NCBI GenBank assembly: GCA_002840275.1
Contig: PHAB01000003.1
Location: 62,001-126,000 of the forward strand
Source: Firmicutes bacterium HGW-Firmicutes-14
Lineage (GTDB): Bacteria; Bacillota; Thermincolia; Thermincolales; UBA2595
DNA length: 64,000 bases
Direction of reading: 5' to 3'
Part shown: piece by piece, positions 63,920 to 64,000 of the stretch
How positions within the stretch are numbered: position 1 is the first letter of the stretch
Layout of the letters: each line of letters begins with the position of its first letter
Notes under the pieces: generated by a model
What the model was told of the DNA's origin: nothing
Database searches by the model: none
Seen by the model: only the letters and a program-made list of their open reading frames with translations
Position numbers and translations under genes: made by a program

Positions 63920-64000
63920 ATGAATTTCATGTTTTGGATTATTGCCATAATCACATTAGGGTCGGCACTAATGATGGTTATGAACAAGAACCTTTTTCAC
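63920..64000 (+). CDS. nuoJ: NADH-quinone oxidoreductase subunit J (partial, cut by window end)
   Basis: Only the first 27 codons are in the window: MNFMFWIIAIITLGSALMMVM, a hydrophobic first helix as in NuoJ, then NKNLFH. ATG 63920 follows AAGGGGTG. Identity rests on position after nuoI and the VxxxNLFHS-like end of the first helix. Confidence 0.8.
   Translation, partial: MNFMFWIIAIITLGSALMMVMNKNLFH

Overview
The window looks like chromosomal backbone of a spore-forming anaerobic Firmicute of the class Clostridia, most like the Peptococcaceae/Thermincola-type lineages. The support is sequence-based: alpha/beta-type SASP genes beside the spore protease gene gpr, ylbJ and ylbM, FapR-type control of lipid genes, strong Shine-Dalgarno sites with many TTG/GTG starts, a complete [FeFe]-hydrogenase, a tungsten/molybdenum-type aldehyde:ferredoxin oxidoreductase, an 11-subunit-style nuo cluster and a ten-haem surface protein. 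The genus is an inference. No tRNA, rRNA, CRISPR array, IS element or prophage was seen.

Layout. 1-5.9 kb: rpmB, a DUF1858 protein, asp23, the fatty-acid-kinase-like pair fakA/degV, and recG. 5.9-12.2 kb: a lone [FeFe]-hydrogenase, two near-identical SASP genes, gpr, and a two-gene envelope-sugar operon (nucleotide-sugar dehydrogenase and TuaH-like glycosyltransferase). 12.4-20.1 kb: a YkuK-like protein, a phosphate-uptake operon pstSCA behind a Pho box and lacking pstB, rsmD-coaD, a coiled-coil protein, and sporulation/tRNA-modification genes ylbJ and ylbM. 20.3-29.1 kb: yceD-rpmF, then the FapR regulon fapR-plsX-fabH-fabK-fabD-fabG-acpP-second fabK-like gene-fabF, opened by a promoter carrying a FapR operator. 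29.1-39.0 kb: rnc, an Elp3-like radical SAM protein, cobT under a cobalamin riboswitch (opposite strand), smc, a protein made of two MPN/JAMM-like repeats, and ftsY.

39.1-45.9 kb is the most unusual metabolic block: mtnP-mtnA-ahcY-aor-class II aldolase-mtaD, tightly packed and closed by one terminator. Together these could deaminate and dismantle SAM by-products (methylthioadenosine, S-adenosylhomocysteine, 5'-deoxyadenosine) to hypoxanthine, homocysteine, DHAP and an aldehyde. The AOR could then oxidise the aldehyde to an acid while reducing ferredoxin. This resembles the inosine-route salvage known from methanogens, joined to a ferredoxin-yielding last step. 46.2-50.0 kb encodes a secreted 1249-residue protein with eight Ig-like modules, ten CxxCH haem-binding motifs and an unrecognised C-terminal domain, probably for extracellular electron transfer.

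50.1-58.4 kb is the classic ylxM-ffh-rpsP-khpA-ylqD-rimM-trmD-SPOUT-rplS-lepB-rbgA-rnhB ribosome/SRP/secretion cluster, with a probable L19 leader. 58.6-64 kb holds an HD-GYP protein and the start of the respiratory complex I operon nuoABCDHI(J), cut by the window end.

The accessory cargo (cobT block, MPN protein, salvage operon, multihaem gene) sits as insertions inside the otherwise conserved rnc-smc-ftsY-ylxM-ffh gene order. Two intergenic sequences (17.4 kb, 31.5 kb) fold into long imperfect hairpins of the same architecture with different arm sequences, and a third (57.3 kb) shares the left-end motif of the second.
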